A program made the translations under genes and the position numbers. A stretch of DNA of 64,000 nucleotides from JALUZX01 sp964561605 (lineage in GTDB: Bacteria; Planctomycetota; UBA1135; JALUZX01). This document shows positions 16,933-25,955 of this stretch, piece after piece; the first letter of the stretch is position 1; every line of letters begins with the position of its first letter. The notes beneath the pieces are model-generated. The model did not search any database. It was not told where the DNA came from and saw nothing but the letters and a program-made list of their open reading frames with translations. The stretch is taken from the NCBI GenBank assembly GCA_964561605.1, contig CAZLQD010000053.1, positions 141,379-205,378 on the forward strand, given 5' to 3'.

Positions 16933-18932
16933 CCTTGCCCCGAGACAAGGAAAGACTTTGCGCCATGACGGTCCGCTTCCTCTCGGCCGACGCCGTGGAG
17001 AAGGCCCGGTCGGGCCACCCCGGCATGCCCATGGGCATGGCCGAGGCGGCGGTGACCCTCTGGTCCCGTTTCCTGAAATTCGATCCCCAGGACCCGGGCT
17101 GGCCCGACAGGGACCGGTTCGTCCTCTCGGCGGGCCACGGTTCCACCCTGCTCTATTCCCTCCTCCACCTGAGCGGATACGACCTCTCCCTGGAAGACTT
17201 GAAGCAGTTCCGCCAGTGGGGAAGCAAGACCCCGGGCCACCCCGAAGCGGGCCGGCCCCCGGGAGTGGAGACCACGACGGGCCCCTTGGGACAGGGCTTC
17301 GCCACGGCCGTGGGCATGGCCCTGGCGGAGCGGATGCTGGCGGCCCGGTTCAACGACGATGCCCGCAAGGTAGTGGACCACAGGACCTTCGTGATCGCCG
17401 GCGACGGGGACCTCATGGAAGGAATCTCCCAGGAGGCGGCCTCCCTGGCGGGCCACCTGGGCCTGGGAAAACTGGTGGTCCTCTACGATTCCAACGGCAT
17501 CACCATCGAGGGAAGCACTTCCCTGGCCTTCTCCGAGGACGTGCCGGCCCGCTTCGAAGCCCTGGGTTGGAAGACCGTGAAGAACGTGGACGGCCACGAC
17601 CCCTCGGCCCTGGCCCGGGCCCTGGAGGAGGCCCTCTCCCAGGAGGAGAAGCCCACCCTGATCGAGGTGAAGACCCGGATCGGCTTCGGCGCCCCCAACC
17701 TGGCCGGGACGGCCAAGGTCCACGGGGCCCCCCTGGGCCCGGAGGAACTGGCGGCGGCCAAGGAGAACCTGGGGTGGCCCCCGGCCCCCCCCTTCTACGT
17801 GCCCGAAGGGGCGGCCGATCCCTTGAGGGAGGCCGCCGCCCGGGGAAAGGCCCTCAGACTTCGATGGGAAGAGGGGATCGCCGCCTGGGCCGGAAAGGAT
17901 CCGGATGGATACGCCGCATGGAAATCGGCCCTCTCCCGCGAAGTGCCGGAGAACCTGGAGGAAATCCTCCCCGACTTCCCGGCCGACCCCAAGGGCACGG
18001 CCACCAGGGCCGCCTCGGGCAAGGTCCTGGCCGCCCTCTCCCGGGCCGTCCCCCACCTGGCGGGAGGTTCGGCCGACCTGGCCCCCTCCAACAAGACCCA
18101 CCTGCCCGATGCCGGGGATGTGGGGCCCGGGGACTTCTCCGGCCGGAACCTCCACTTCGGCGTGAGGGAGCACGCCATGGCGGCCATCCTGAACGGCCTT
18201 GCCCTCCACGGGGGATTCCTCCCCTTCGGGGCCACCTTCCTGGTCTTCTCCGACTACCTGAGGGGAGCCTTGCGCCTCTCGGCCATGATGGAGCTCCCCC
18301 TGGTCTACGTCTTCACCCACGACAGCATCGGCGTGGGCGAGGACGGCCCCACCCACCAGCCGGTAGAGCACCTGGCCTCACTCAGGGCCCTTCCGGGCCT
18401 CCACGTGGTCCGTCCCGCCGACGCCGTGGAGACCGCCCTGGCCTGGGCCTATGCTCTCCGCCGCAAAAAGGGTCCCACGGCCCTGGTCCTCACCAGGCAG
18501 GCCGTGCCCACCATGGACCTTCCCGCAGGGGAGCGCCGGGCGGGCTTCCACCGGGGGGCCTACCCGGTCCGCCGGGCCTCCTCTCCGGAGGTGGTCCTCC
18601 TGGCCTCGGGCTCGGAGGTTCCCCTGGCCCTGGAGACGGCGGACCTCCTGGAAGAGGAGGGCCTCTCCGTCCAGGTCGTCTCCGTCCCCTGCATGGAGGC
18701 CTTCCGGGAACAGGACCGGGAGTGGCAGGACGAGGTGATCCCCCCGGGGGCGAAGGTGGTCTTCGCCATGGAAGCGGGGGTCTCCCAGGGCTGGGAGGCC
18801 TGGACCAGGCCCGCCGGCGCCGGGCTCTTCATGAACCGTTTCGGCGCATCCGCCCCGGCGGGAGTCCTCTTCGAGAAATTCGGCTTCACCGCCGGGAATG
18901 CGGCCCGCCTCGTGAAGGAGCTCCTCTCCTGA
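16929..18932 (+). CDS. tkt: Transketolase
   Basis: Thiamine-diphosphate enzyme of the non-oxidative pentose phosphate pathway; 667 residues, the normal size. ATG at 16929 overlaps the upstream glycosyltransferase stop. Clear signatures are KARSGHPGMPMGMAEAAV at the N-terminus, the TPP/Mg motif GDGDLMEGISQEAASLAG, and the HDSIGVGEDGPTHQPVEHLA segment in the pyrimidine-binding domain. All three domains are present. Its 3' end overlaps by 47 bases the end of the HEAT lipoprotein gene on the opposite strand. With rpiA at 47.9 kb it supplies pentose and heptose phosphates. Confidence 0.97.
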   Translation: MTLPRDKERLCAMTVRFLSADAVEKARSGHPGMPMGMAEAAVTLWSRFLKFDPQDPGWPDRDRFVLSAGHGSTLLYSLLHLSGYDLSLEDLKQFRQWGSKTPGHPEAGRPPGVETTTGPLGQGFATAVGMALAERMLAARFNDDARKVVDHRTFVIAGDGDLMEGISQEAASLAGHLGLGKLVVLYDSNGITIEGSTSLAFSEDVPARFEALGWKTVKNVDGHDPSALARALEEALSQEEKPTLIEVKTRIGFGAPNLAGTAKVHGAPLGPEELAAAKENLGWPPAPPFYVPEGAADPLREAAARGKALRLRWEEGIAAWAGKDPDGYAAWKSALSREVPENLEEILPDFPADPKGTATRAASGKVLAALSRAVPHLAGGSADLAPSNKTHLPDAGDVGPGDFSGRNLHFGVREHAMAAILNGLALHGGFLPFGATFLVFSDYLRGALRLSAMMELPLVYVFTHDSIGVGEDGPTHQPVEHLASLRALPGLHVVRPADAVETALAWAYALRRKKGPTALVLTRQAVPTMDLPAGERRAGFHRGAYPVRRASSPEVVLLASGSEVPLALETADLLEEEGLSVQVVSVPCMEAFREQDREWQDEVIPPGAKVVFAMEAGVSQGWEAWTRPAGAGLFMNRFGASAPAGVLFEKFGFTAGNAARLVKELLS

Positions 18933-19419
18933 CTCCCCCGCCCCGGAGCCCCAGGGCTCCGGCCGCCGCCCTGCGGACCTCCCGGGAGGGATCCTCCCGC
19001 GAGGCCTCGGCCAGGGCCTTGCGGACCTCCGGATCGTCCGTGAAGGCCGCCAGGGCGCGGGCGGCCTCCGCCCTGAGGGCGGGATCCCTCCTGTCGGCCA
19101 GGCAGGCGAGGAGGAGGGGGCGGGCCGCCCGGCCCGCGGAGCGGAGGGCCCGGACCGCCAGGTGCCGGTCGGGCCACTCCTCCGGGGGGTAGGCGGCCAG
19201 GGCCTTCCCGATCCAGGGCAGGGCCTCCTCCCGGAACCTCCCCGCCAGGACGGCGGCCACCCTCGCCCGTTGCGTGGAGGTGAGCCTGGAGTCCATGAGG
19301 AGGGAGGGAGCCTCTCCGGACGGAATACGTCTGGCCGCATCCAGTGGATCCCCGGGAAAGGGCCCCCTGGAGCAGGAGAGAGGGGGAAGGAGGGCGAAAA
19401 GAAGGAGGAGCGGCCGCAT
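18886..19419 (-). CDS. Small HEAT-repeat lipoprotein
   Basis: Product of about 177 residues. ATG at 19419 shares one base with the stop of the upstream nuclease-helicase gene; a GTG one codon earlier is also possible. The N-terminus is a lipoprotein signal ending in LPPLSC. The body consists of alanine/leucine-rich helical pairs such as LAVRALRSAGRAARPLLLAC and LRAEAARALAAF, typical of HEAT or PBS-lyase-like repeats. The last 16 residues lie over the antisense end of transketolase and are probably not conserved. Likely a protein-interaction module outside the cytoplasmic membrane; partner unknown. Confidence 0.7.
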   Translation of the reverse strand: MRPLLLLFALLPPLSCSRGPFPGDPLDAARRIPSGEAPSLLMDSRLTSTQRARVAAVLAGRFREEALPWIGKALAAYPPEEWPDRHLAVRALRSAGRAARPLLLACLADRRDPALRAEAARALAAFTDDPEVRKALAEASREDPSREVRRAAAGALGLRGGGVRRGAPSRGGPHSRR

Positions 19420-22400
19420 CACAGGTCCCCGAAGAGGGTCTGTTGCCTGGGCCCTCTCTTCCGTGGCGGTGCGGGGCTCCGGATCTCGACGAGGCCCGCG
19501 GGAAGCCGGGAGAGGAAGGGGGAAGGCTTCCCTTCCCGGGTCCTCCCCCGGACGGTCCTGCGGCGGGCCCAGGAAAGGAAGAGGCGCCGCTCCGCCCTGG
19601 TGATGCCCACGTAGAAGAGGCGCTTCTCCTCCTCCGGCGCGGCCCGGGTCTCTCGGTCCCGGAAGGGGAGGATCCCCTCTTCCAGGCCCACGAGGAAGAC
19701 TACGGGAAACTCGAGGCCCTTGGCCCCGTGGAGGGTGGAGAGGAAGACCCGGTCCAGCGGTTTCTCCGCCAGGTCGGGCAGGCGCTCCCTGGAGAGGAGG
19801 TCCGCCGCACCCCGGAGGCCCTCCCTACCGGCCAGGTCCTCCAGGACCTCGATCCAGCCGGGCCCCGGATGGAGACCCCTCTCCCCGGCCCAGAGGGCCG
19901 CTTCCCGGACCAGGCCCGCCGGATCCCTGCCTGCCAGGCGCTCCCAGGCGGGCAGGAGGGGGGCCAGGCCCACGGCCCACTTCCGGGCCTTGGGAGGAAG
20001 CCCGCCCAGGAGCCCCGGGGAGGAGAGGACCTCCATGAGAGGAGCCCCACGTTTCCGGGAGGCCGAAACCACGACACCCGCCGCCTTCCAGCCCCAGGCC
20101 CCTCCCGCACCGCCGAAGAGGTCGGAGAGGTCCAGGTCGTCGGCCTCCCCGAGAAGGAGCCGGAAGAGGGATGCGAGGAAGGAAAGGGCGGGAAGGGCCT
20201 TTCCGTCGGAGGCGCCTCCCTTCCAGAAGGGGACTCCCAGGCGGGAGAGGGCCTCCTCCAGGGGAGGTTCCAGGCTCCTGGCCCTGTAGAGCACGGCGAT
20301 ATCCCCGAAGGAGAATTCCTCTCCCCCGCCGCCGGTCCGGCCCGAGTCCAGGGAGAAGAGGCTCACCCCCCCGACGAGTTTCTCGATCTCGTGGGCCACG
20401 AATTCCGCCTCAGCCGAGGCCGTGGGAGCTTCGTAGAGAAGGGCCCGGCCCCGTTCCGCCCGGTTTCCCGCCTCCACCTCCAGGGAGGAGAAGGGCCGGG
20501 CCAGTTGCACCAGTTCCGGGGCGGACCTGTAGTTGACCCCCAGGCGCAGGACCGGAGCCCCGGGATGGCGTTCGGGGAAGGAGAAAAAGAGGGAAGGATC
20601 GCCCCCGCGGAAGGAGTAGATCGCCTGGTCCGGGTCCCCGATGGCCGTGAAGTCCCCCTCCGGGCCGGCGAGGCGGTCCAGCAAGGCCGCCTGGGCGGGA
20701 TCCACGTCCTGGTACTCGTCCACGGCCAAGAAGGAGATCCCCCTCCGGATCCTCCGGGCCGCCCCGGGGGAGGACAGGAGGTCCAAGGTCTCCAGGATCA
20801 GCCCGTCCTGGTCGATCCGCCCCCTCTCCTCCAGGGCCGCGGCGTAGGTCCGCCCCAGTTCTTCCATCTCCCCGGGAAGCTCGCCAGCCAGCCTTCCGAG
20901 GAAGAAGGCCCGGGCCGAATCCCTTTCCCAGGGAAACCCGCACTCCTCGGCGGAGAGCCGAAGGAGCCTCTCCGCCTCGGACCGGCCGGTGATCCTCCTT
21001 CCTGCCAGGAGGCCCTCCTCCTCCAGGAGGTTCCGGCAAAGGGAGTGGATCGTTCCGGCCCGGACCCGGGCGGCTTCCCCCCCCAGCCCGGGAAGGGCGG
21101 CGAGCCTCTCCCGGATCTCCCCGGCGGCCTTCCTCGTGAAGGTGACCACCACGATCCGCTCGGGCGGAATGCCGGACTCCAGCCTGGCCGCGATCCGGGC
21201 CACCAGGGTGCGGGTCTTCCCCGATCCCGGCGGGGCCTGGACCAGGAGGGGACCGGGAGGAGCCTCCACGACGGCCCTCTGGCGGGGATCCAGGATCCCG
21301 GGAAGGGCCTTTCCGGGGCCCTTCCCCCCCGGCGGCGGGGGAGGGAGGGGGAATTCCCCTTCGGCCGCCAAGGAGACGCCCCTCGGAAGGAGCCTCGCCT
21401 CCTCCTTCCCGGAAGGGAATTCGAAGAGGGCCTTCTCGCCGGTGAAGCGCTCCCTCTCGCCGGGAGCGAAGAGAATAGGTTTTCCGTATTCCCCGTCGAA
21501 TCCGGCCTCCCAGGCGATCTCCCCCAGCCTGGCCCGCCGGATTCCTTCCGCCGCGAGGGGGCCCGCCGAGGAGGCGATCTCCTGGAGCGGGACCTCGGTG
21601 AGGACCTGGAACTCGGGCCCCAGGTCTTCCAGCATCTTCCTGTAGAGCCTCTGCACCCCCTTCGTGGAAGGTCCCTTCCGGAGAACCGAGCCGAGAAGGG
21701 AAGGGAGGGGCAGGAGGGAGAGGAAGGGCCTCCGCCCCCTGCCGACCTCTTCCCTGTCCCGGTCGGCCAGCTCCACCACCCGGGAGAGGACTCCCACGGT
21801 GACGGCCTTTCCGCAGACCGGGCAGACCCCCCCCAGCCTCCGGGTCTCCTCGGGTGTGAGCCGGACGCCGCACTTCCTGTGGCCGTCCAGGTGGTATTTC
21901 CCCTCCTCCGGAAAGAACTCCAAGGTTCCCTTGTAACGTTCCGGGTCCCCCTTCTCCAGGGCATCCCGGAGATCGGGAAGGGAGAGGGGACAATCGAAGA
22001 GGGTGGCCTCCCGCATCAGGTTGGGCGCGGAGTGGGCGTCCGAGCAGGAGATGAGGCGGTAGCCGTCCAGGGCGGAGAGGCAGTCGTTCATGGGGGGATC
22101 CGAGGAAAGCCCCGTCTCCAGGGCGAAGATCCGGTCCGACAGGTCTCCGTAACACTCCTCCAGGGCGTCGAAACCCGACTTGGAGCCCAGGACGGAGAAC
22201 CAGGGGGTCCAGATGTGGGCGGGAACGAGCCACCCCTCGGGATCGGCCTCGAGGAGCACTTCCAGGAGATCCCGCGAATCCAGCCCCAGGATGGGCCGGC
22301 CGTCGGAATGGAGGTTTCCCAACCGGCCCAGGCGGTCCCGGAACCGCTCCAGGGCCTCCAGGCCCGAGAGGAAGACCAGGTTGTGGACCTTCCGGACCCG

Positions 22401-22700
22401 GCCGCCCCTCTTGTAGATGTTGCTGATCTCCCCGGTGAGGCAGAAGCGGACCGGTCCCTCCCCGCCGGCGGGAAGCCACTCCCCCTTCAGCCGGAAGGCG
22501 TCCTTCAACCGGAAGAGCCCCGGCTCGGCTTCCTCCAGCATCTCCCCGATCCTCTCGGCCTGGCCCGGATGGGTCACGTCCCCCGTTCCCACCACGTGGA
22601 GGCCCTTCCGCCTGGCCCAGAGCTCCAGGTGGGACAGGTCCAGGTCCTTGCTGGTGGCCCGGGAGAAGGAAGAATGGATGTGGAAGTCCGCCAGGAGCAT
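19419..22700 (-). CDS. Endonuclease Q (PHP)-UvrD/PcrA helicase fusion
   Basis: A 1,093-residue DNA-repair fusion; ATG at 22700 behind GGAGGAACC. The N-terminal third or so matches Endonuclease Q: DFHIHSSFSRATSKDLDL with the PHP metal ligands, GTGDVTHP, ISCSDAHS, and the zinc-type cluster around KCGVRL and VCPVCGK. EndoQ nicks 5' of deaminated bases and abasic sites. From about residue 450 a superfamily-1A helicase follows: LDPRQRAVV (Q motif), QAPPGSGKTRT (Walker A), VDEYQDVD (Walker B), GDPDQAIYSFRGG (motif III), LSTLHGAKGLEF (V) and VGITRAERRLFLS (VI). All motifs look intact and there is no frameshift. The reader should treat coupling of nicking to unwinding as inference. Confidence 0.9.
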   Translation of the reverse strand: MLLADFHIHSSFSRATSKDLDLSHLELWARRKGLHVVGTGDVTHPGQAERIGEMLEEAEPGLFRLKDAFRLKGEWLPAGGEGPVRFCLTGEISNIYKRGGRVRKVHNLVFLSGLEALERFRDRLGRLGNLHSDGRPILGLDSRDLLEVLLEADPEGWLVPAHIWTPWFSVLGSKSGFDALEECYGDLSDRIFALETGLSSDPPMNDCLSALDGYRLISCSDAHSAPNLMREATLFDCPLSLPDLRDALEKGDPERYKGTLEFFPEEGKYHLDGHRKCGVRLTPEETRRLGGVCPVCGKAVTVGVLSRVVELADRDREEVGRGRRPFLSLLPLPSLLGSVLRKGPSTKGVQRLYRKMLEDLGPEFQVLTEVPLQEIASSAGPLAAEGIRRARLGEIAWEAGFDGEYGKPILFAPGERERFTGEKALFEFPSGKEEARLLPRGVSLAAEGEFPLPPPPPGGKGPGKALPGILDPRQRAVVEAPPGPLLVQAPPGSGKTRTLVARIAARLESGIPPERIVVVTFTRKAAGEIRERLAALPGLGGEAARVRAGTIHSLCRNLLEEEGLLAGRRITGRSEAERLLRLSAEECGFPWERDSARAFFLGRLAGELPGEMEELGRTYAAALEERGRIDQDGLILETLDLLSSPGAARRIRRGISFLAVDEYQDVDPAQAALLDRLAGPEGDFTAIGDPDQAIYSFRGGDPSLFFSFPERHPGAPVLRLGVNYRSAPELVQLARPFSSLEVEAGNRAERGRALLYEAPTASAEAEFVAHEIEKLVGGVSLFSLDSGRTGGGGEEFSFGDIAVLYRARSLEPPLEEALSRLGVPFWKGGASDGKALPALSFLASLFRLLLGEADDLDLSDLFGGAGGAWGWKAAGVVVSASRKRGAPLMEVLSSPGLLGGLPPKARKWAVGLAPLLPAWERLAGRDPAGLVREAALWAGERGLHPGPGWIEVLEDLAGREGLRGAADLLSRERLPDLAEKPLDRVFLSTLHGAKGLEFPVVFLVGLEEGILPFRDRETRAAPEEEKRLFYVGITRAERRLFLSWARRRTVRGRTREGKPSPFLSRLPAGLVEIRSPAPPRKRGPRQQTLFGDL

Positions 22701-22873
22701 GGTTCCTCCGAAGTCGGATTATGCTCCCTCCTTCCCTCCCCCAGGAAGAGGTTCTTTCCAGGATCCTCAAGGAAGGCCCCCTTCCTGTGCGAAGGGAAGA
22801 GAAGAAATCCTGTTTCTTTCCAGGTGGGGTGGCTAGTTTCTTCTCAGCCCTGCCCAGAAGGACGACGGAAACC

Positions 22874-23827
22874 ATGGCCCCGAATCCCCCCCACAGCCCG
22901 GCCTCCCCAGGAAAGATCCTGGTCGTGACCCCCTCGAAGAACGAGGAGGCCTACCTTCCCAAGACCATCGCCTGCATGGAGGCCCAGACCCGGAAGCCCG
23001 ACCTGTGGATCCTCGTGGACGACGGCTCCACCGACGATACGGGGAAGATCGCCGACGAGGCGGCGGCCAGGCACCCCGATTGGATCCGGGTCCTCCACAG
23101 GCCCGGGGGAGTGGCCCGCCGGGTGGGACCCGGCGTGGTGGAGGCCTTCTACGCCGGCCTGGACCTGGTGGACCTGGAGGAATTCGAGTTCCTCTGCAAG
23201 CTCGACGGGGACTTGGAATTCGGCCCGGGTCTCTTCGAAGGGCTCCTGAGAAAGGGGCGGGAAGACCCCCGTCTCGGAACCTGGTCGGGCAAGTTCTGGG
23301 AACGGGACGACTCGGGGACGCTCCGCCTCTACCGGACGGGCTCGGAGTTCACCGTCGGAGCCTGCAAGTTCTACCGCAGGAAGGCCTTCCAGGAGATCGG
23401 CGGGTTCGTCCGGGAAGTCATGTGGGACGGGATCGACTGCCACCGTTGCAGGATGAGGGGTTGGAAGGCGAAGAGCTTCCCCGACCCGGAACTGAAGATC
23501 GTCCACATGCGCCCCATGGGGTCCTCTTCGAAGAGCATCTTCCACGGAAGGAGGCGCTGGGGCTGGGGCCAATACTTCATGGGCACCCACCCCCTCTACC
23601 TCCTGGGGATCGCCTTCTACAGGCTGTGGGAGAGACCCTACATCCTCGGAGGACTGAATATCTTTCTGGGTTATTTCTACGCCTGGATCACCGGGGCTCC
23701 CCGGTACGAGGACGAAGAATTCCGGCGCTTCCTGAGAAGCTGGCAGTTGAAGCGCCTGGGGCTGGGATTCCTTTCGGGAAGAGGTGGAGGAAAGGTCCAT
23801 GGCACTGGAAGTGAAGAACCCGCCTGA
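22874..23827 (+). CDS. GT2 glycosyltransferase
   Basis: A 317-residue GT-A enzyme starting at ATG 22874. Motifs are ILVVTPSKNEEAYLPKTI, WILVDDGSTDDTGKIADEAA and the metal-binding CKLDGDLEF, followed by VGACKFYRRKAFQEIGGF and WDGIDCHRCRMRGW, the acceptor-side region of inverting GT2 enzymes. One hydrophobic segment near residues 240-265 suggests membrane association. It overlaps the next gene (WecG/TagA type) by 29 bases, so both probably build the same lipid-linked saccharide. Confidence 0.88.
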   Translation: MAPNPPHSPASPGKILVVTPSKNEEAYLPKTIACMEAQTRKPDLWILVDDGSTDDTGKIADEAAARHPDWIRVLHRPGGVARRVGPGVVEAFYAGLDLVDLEEFEFLCKLDGDLEFGPGLFEGLLRKGREDPRLGTWSGKFWERDDSGTLRLYRTGSEFTVGACKFYRRKAFQEIGGFVREVMWDGIDCHRCRMRGWKAKSFPDPELKIVHMRPMGSSSKSIFHGRRRWGWGQYFMGTHPLYLLGIAFYRLWERPYILGGLNIFLGYFYAWITGAPRYEDEEFRRFLRSWQLKRLGLGFLSGRGGGKVHGTGSEEPA

Positions 23828-24641
23828 GGAGGAGACCGCCGGCAGCGAGGTCCTTCCCCCCCGGGACCTGGTCCGGATCCTGGAGATCGACGTGGACCGG
23901 GTCGACATGGAGGAAGCCCTGCAGAGGGTGGACGCAATGGTCCGGGCCGGCGGACCTTTCCAGGTCCTCACTCCCAACGTGGACCACGTGATGCGGGCCT
24001 TGAAGGACGAAGACTTCCGCCGGCTCTACCGGCGAGGCGACCTGGTCGTGGCCGACGGCGCCCCCCTGGTTTGGGCCTCCCGCTACCTGGGGGACCCCTT
24101 GCCGGAGAGAGTCGCCGGGTCCGACCTCACCCCCAGGCTCTGCGGACTCGCCGCCGGGCGTGGATATTCGGTTTTCCTGATGGGTGGCCGTCCCGGTTCG
24201 GCCGAGGAGGCCGCCCGGGTCCTGGTGGAGCGGAACCCCGGCCTGCGGATCGCCGGATGGGACCCGGCGCCCATGGGATTCGACAAGGATCCCGCCGCCT
24301 CCCGGGCCTTGATCGAAAAGATCCGGAAGGCCTCGCCCCACCTCCTGTTCGTGGCCCTGGGCTCGCCCAAGCAGGACGTGTGGATCCACGAGCACAAGGA
24401 GGAGCTGGGAGTCCCCGTCTCCATGGGCGTGGGGGCCACCCTGGACTTCCTGGCGGGCAAGGTGAAGAGGGCACCCCGGGCCTTCCAGAAGGCGGGCCTC
24501 GAATGGTTCTGGAGGCTACTTTGCGAACCCCGCCGCCTCTGGAGGCGGTACCTCCTGGACGACCTTCCCTTCTTCTGGCACATCTACCAGGAAAAGAAGA
24601 GACGCAGGAGGGAAGATCCTTCCCATGCAGGACGCCCCTGA
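23799..24641 (+). CDS. WecG/TagA/CpsF-family glycosyltransferase (GT26)
   Basis: A 280-residue enzyme. I chose ATG 23799, preceded by GGTGGAGGAAAGG, over an upstream in-frame GTG at 23784. Family motifs are VLTPNVDHVMRAL, VVADGAPLVWASRYLG, SVFLMGGRPGSAEEAARVL and FVALGSPKQDVWI. The family transfers ManNAc, ManNAcA or glucose to lipid-linked GlcNAc in making enterobacterial common antigen, teichoic acid linkage units or capsule. The donor is unknown here. It overlaps the upstream GT2 gene by 29 bases, and its end overlaps the downstream DUF3592 gene by 17. Confidence 0.92.
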   Translation: MALEVKNPPEEETAGSEVLPPRDLVRILEIDVDRVDMEEALQRVDAMVRAGGPFQVLTPNVDHVMRALKDEDFRRLYRRGDLVVADGAPLVWASRYLGDPLPERVAGSDLTPRLCGLAAGRGYSVFLMGGRPGSAEEAARVLVERNPGLRIAGWDPAPMGFDKDPAASRALIEKIRKASPHLLFVALGSPKQDVWIHEHKEELGVPVSMGVGATLDFLAGKVKRAPRAFQKAGLEWFWRLLCEPRRLWRRYLLDDLPFFWHIYQEKKRRRREDPSHAGRP

Positions 24642-25455
24642 GAACCAGCCGCCCCCACCACCGCCCAGGACCGTCCCCCTCGGGCCCTGCCTGGCCATGG
24701 GGAAGACCAAGGGAATCCTTTTCTCCGTCTTCCTGGTCCTGGGAATCGTTCTGGCCCTTCTCTTCGCCAAGATCGGGAGGGGCCTGCCTCCCGGGCCCGA
24801 CGCCAGGCTGGACGAGAGGCACGCCGTCGTCGAGACGGGCAGGCTCCTTCGCCGGCCCTATCCATCCAAGGACCGGGTGAACGGCAGGAGGCCCCTCGTG
24901 CTGGAATTCGCCTTCCGCCTTCCCGGGGGCAGGACCGTGAAGGGGTACTCCTACACCTTCTCCCTCTCCAGGGCCCAGAAGGCCCTGGTCCTCTCGGGGA
25001 GGATTCCCGTGGAGTACGACCCGGAGCGGCCCGAACTGGCCAGGATCGAAGGGACCAGGCTCACCTACTTCCCTTCCCTCCTCTTCCTTCTCCCGGCCTC
25101 CTTCCTGGTCCTCTCCCTGGTCATGGGGGTGGTCTGGATCACCTCGGCCCTGAGGCTCCAGTCCCTGGCCAACTTCGGAACGGCCTGCAAGGCCCGGGTC
25201 CTGGAGATCCGCCCCGTCACGGGGATCAATCCCCCCCCCTGGCGGGTGACCTGGAAACTGGAGGACCCTCCTCCGGGCGTCCCTGCGGAGGGCTCCGCCT
25301 GGATTCCCAGGAGCCACCCCTTCGCCCGGACCCACGGCCCGGGGGATCCTATCTGGGTGGTCTGCGACGAATTCTCGGGAAGGGCCTTTCCCTGGATCTT
25401 CCGGGAAAAGACGACCGACCCCTTCCAGGAGGCCCTGGCAGGAGGGACGAGGTGA
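24625..25455 (+). CDS. DUF3592-like membrane protein
   Basis: A 276-residue protein with a proline-rich N-terminus and two transmembrane segments, about residues 30-50 and 150-175. Between them lies a beta-rich stretch ending IPVEYDPERPELARIEG, the v-x-YDP-x-x-P signature typical of DUF3592 proteins. A second beta domain follows the second helix. ATG 24625 lies within the wecG-type gene end. Its stop overlaps the GTG of acpS. Function is unknown; placement suggests envelope work. Confidence 0.65.
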   Translation: MQDAPENQPPPPPPRTVPLGPCLAMGKTKGILFSVFLVLGIVLALLFAKIGRGLPPGPDARLDERHAVVETGRLLRRPYPSKDRVNGRRPLVLEFAFRLPGGRTVKGYSYTFSLSRAQKALVLSGRIPVEYDPERPELARIEGTRLTYFPSLLFLLPASFLVLSLVMGVVWITSALRLQSLANFGTACKARVLEIRPVTGINPPPWRVTWKLEDPPPGVPAEGSAWIPRSHPFARTHGPGDPIWVVCDEFSGRAFPWIFREKTTDPFQEALAGGTR

Positions 25456-25832
25456 TCTTCTCCATCGGCCTGGACCTGGTGGAGCTGGACCGCTTCGAGA
25501 AGGCCCTGGAAAGGAGCGGAGAGAGGTTCCGGGAGAGGATCTTCACCCCTGCCGAGAGGGAGGCCGCCGCCGCCCTTGGACGCTCCCTGGAGTTCCTGGC
25601 AGGCCGCTTCGCCGCCAAGGAGGCCGTCTTCAAGTGCCTGGGAACGGGGTGGGCGAAGGGTGTGCGGTGGAAGGACCTGGAAATCCTGAGCCTCCCTTCG
25701 GGGGCCCCCGTCCTCACTCTCTCGGGAAAGGCCCGGGAGGTGGCGGCCCTGCTGGGGATCACGGCCTGGCACATCTCCATCACCCATACCCACCGGACGG
25801 CCGCCGCCGTGGCCCTGGCGGAGAAGGCCTGA
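25452..25832 (+). CDS. acpS: Holo-[acyl-carrier-protein] synthase
   Basis: AcpS transfers 4'-phosphopantetheine from CoA to acyl carrier protein. At 126 residues it is the standard single-domain size. The Mg-binding signature is IGLDLVELDRF at the N-terminus and GRFAAKEAVFKCLG near residue 55, with the metal-binding Asp and Glu in place. HISITHTHRTAAAVAL matches the C-terminal strand. GTG 25452 overlaps the preceding stop as GTGA, so expression is coupled to the DUF3592 gene. Confidence 0.95.
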   Translation: MIFSIGLDLVELDRFEKALERSGERFRERIFTPAEREAAAALGRSLEFLAGRFAAKEAVFKCLGTGWAKGVRWKDLEILSLPSGAPVLTLSGKAREVAALLGITAWHISITHTHRTAAAVALAEKA

Positions 25833-25955
25833 TTCCTCCCTTCCCATGGGCCCTTTCCCCGGGGTGTCAAGAAATCCGCCCATCCTGTCGAAAATCCCCA
25901 CAGCCTGCCGGGAAATGCGGCACCCCCGCGCCGGAAGGGACCAGGAAGGGGACAC

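Noticed and set aside
22770..22786. Perfect 7-base hairpin (AGGAAGG-CCC-CCTTCCT) in the 173-base divergent gap
   Set aside because: Short, no T tract, and G/C-rich repeats of this size arise often by chance here.
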